In this document: piece after piece, positions 63,101 to 64,000 of the stretch
How the letters are laid out: each line of letters begins with the position of its first letter
How positions within the stretch are numbered: position 1 is the first letter of the stretch
DNA from: Clavelina lepadiformis
Lineage: Eukaryota > Chordata > Ascidiacea > Aplousobranchia > Clavelinidae
NCBI RefSeq assembly: GCF_947623445.1
Contig: NC_135241.1
Coordinates: forward strand, 15,998,501-16,062,500
DNA length: 64,000 nt
Reading direction: 5' to 3'
Position numbers and translations under genes: made by a program
Notes under the pieces: model-generated
Told to the model about the DNA's origin: nothing
Seen by the model: only the letters and a program-made list of their open reading frames with translations
Database searches by the model: none

Positions 63101-63755
63101 CTATGATCTGCAAATTAATTAACAGATTTGAAAGTGATATAAAAATAACAAATAAACTCCCCTTGCCAAAACAAAATTACCGTTTATGCAACCACAAAAT
63201 TTGCCCTACCTATTAACAGTAAATGATTCATAAGATTCTTCACTTCCAACTGAACTAACCACAGAAAAAGGATCGGTGTTTGGTTGTTGGATATCTGCCA
63301 TGTTTGATATTGGTTCCAGAAAACTGTCATCTAACTCTGGGGAAAATGTCTCCAAAACTTCAGGGATAGGAAGCATGAGATCATTGAAAATGTCGTGCAA
63401 GATTTTTCCACAAGATGACGAATAACTTGAAAAGAAAGAATGTCATTTTGAACAATTCCTAGAATAAATTCCAGCTAATATGTGCAATTGTATATATTAA
63501 AAAAAAAGAATATTAAGGGCATTCATTTTTTCTATTGGTACTTAATCAGTTTTTATTCGCAACACCTAACAGAGTAAAGCAACTTACTACTTCACGAGAG
63601 TTTCCTTCATAAACTTTTTCATAATTTCTATGCTTTTTGTAACAGATATAACCCGTAAAAGCTGTAAAATGGTTTCCATTAGGCTGTTCAAAATATCAGA
63701 ACTTGCTGATTTGTAGCAATACCATTCCATCCTCAATAAAATTTGTAGCATGCAT
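60197..63755 (-). CDS. TICRR: Treslin/TICRR, C-terminal part (partial; continues beyond the window)
   Basis: Seven exons, in frame: 63588-63755, 63210-63425, 62974-63060, 62744-62871, 62491-62592, 61926-62139, 60197-61769; about 828 residues to the stop. Treslin, the animal Sld3 counterpart, is phosphorylated by CDK, binds TopBP1 and loads CDC45 onto the MCM helicase to fire origins. Evidence: the helical stretch LNSLMETILQLLRVISVTKS resembles the Sld3-Treslin domain. The paired CDK-site region VVDTPAAKQRL...TIIEESPMKPEEE matches the ETPLHKQ and EESPEK sites of human Treslin in order and spacing, followed by SPRHSIMLTRRHSFYGGGIK, SPRSLLFS and WPRKKR. The 524-codon last exon is a disordered Ser/Pro/Lys-rich tail with many SP/TP sites. 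Human TICRR has about 1,900 residues; the N-terminal part must lie right of 64,000. Confidence 0.9.
61926..62139 (-). other. Treslin exon with the two conserved CDK sites
   Basis: DTP-AAKQ (codons near 62,095-62,103) and EESP-MK (near 61,978-61,992) correspond to the human sites T969 and S1001, which are phosphorylated by CDK and bind TopBP1 BRCT repeats. Both keep the Ser/Thr-Pro and a Lys at +3 or nearby, about 30-35 residues apart. Confidence 0.75.
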
Positions 63756-64000
63756 CTAAAAAATCATTAAAAATATTCATAAAAACAATTTTTCACAGCA
63801 CACACACAACTATTAAATGTTAATTTAATAAAAAAATTTTGGAAAAAGAAGAAAATAGATGGGAAAAGTAAACATTTATGTCATCTGCAAAAAGTTCTCA
63901 GCACGAAACTCTAAATTTTCGTTTAAAAATATATCCAAACGATGCTACACTATTATCAAAAATAACCGAAGTAATTCATCTAGCAAAAACTATAATGATG
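63756..64000. other. Window end; expected Treslin intron
   Basis: No further Treslin exon with clean splice sites was found here. On the plus strand a frame is open from an ATG at 63,878 to the window end (41 codons, MSSAKSSQHETLNFRLKIYP and onward). It may be the start of another gene or chance; it cannot be judged without the adjoining sequence. Confidence 0.3.

Noticed and set aside
63870..63985. Minus-strand stretch reading LDIFLNENLEFRAENFLQ as a further Treslin exon
   Set aside because: Stops lie on both sides before usable splice sites; the plus strand is open across the same bases.
1..64000. CRISPR arrays, operons, ribosome binding sites, rRNA or functional tRNA genes
   Set aside because: The window is eukaryotic nuclear DNA; no array of spaced identical repeats and no foldable tRNA or rRNA stretch was found.

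Overview
The window is nuclear DNA from an animal. The genes are broken into many short exons with GT-AG introns, the base composition is AT-rich, and the recognisable proteins (citron, TBC1D22, TICRR/Treslin, mitochondrial ribosomal protein L54, sigma-class GST) are metazoan. Compact introns, small intergenic spaces, many decayed DNA transposons and the GCCTA-rich intergenic motifs suggest an ascidian tunicate such as Ciona. That species call is an inference from style; no marker gene was tested.

Layout. 1-740: the 3' end of an unrecognised plus-strand gene. 740-5,397: intergenic, with one copy of a roughly 250-bp MITE. 5,398-11,846: a 6.45-kb segment bounded by inverted terminal repeats and a near-perfect 8-bp target-site duplication. 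It carries a 14-exon gene encoding Cys/His fingers, a C48 (Ulp1/SENP-like) cysteine protease core and a PHD-like finger. 14,258-21,741 (minus): TBC1D22, a Rab GTPase-activating protein, with a 935-bp Tigger/pogo-type element in one intron. 26,815-40,793 (plus): a citron homologue of 41 exons without a kinase domain here. 41,881-43,099: a hAT element with perfect 8-bp duplications and a nested MITE. 45,653-49,389 (plus): MRPL54, with a decayed piggyBac element in its last intron. 51,079-56,376 (minus): a secreted FG-GAP beta-propeller protein of 16 exons with two copies of an unrecognised cysteine-rich module. 58,102-59,940 (plus): a sigma-class glutathione S-transferase. 60,197 to beyond 63,755 (minus): the C-terminal 828 or so residues of TICRR/Treslin.

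The genes do not form a pathway. Neighbours are divergent (TBC1D22/citron, FG-GAP/GST) or convergent (MRPL54/FG-GAP, GST/Treslin), as expected in a compact chordate genome. Exon borders were set by hand from splice signals and reading-frame continuity. For TBC1D22, citron, MRPL54, the FG-GAP gene and Treslin every junction keeps frame. In the GST one junction does not, and in the C48 gene two places do not.

The most notable observations are the possible 6.45-kb protease-bearing transposon, the run of seven consecutive 138-bp coiled-coil exons in citron, and the tandem Cys-rich module of the FG-GAP protein.
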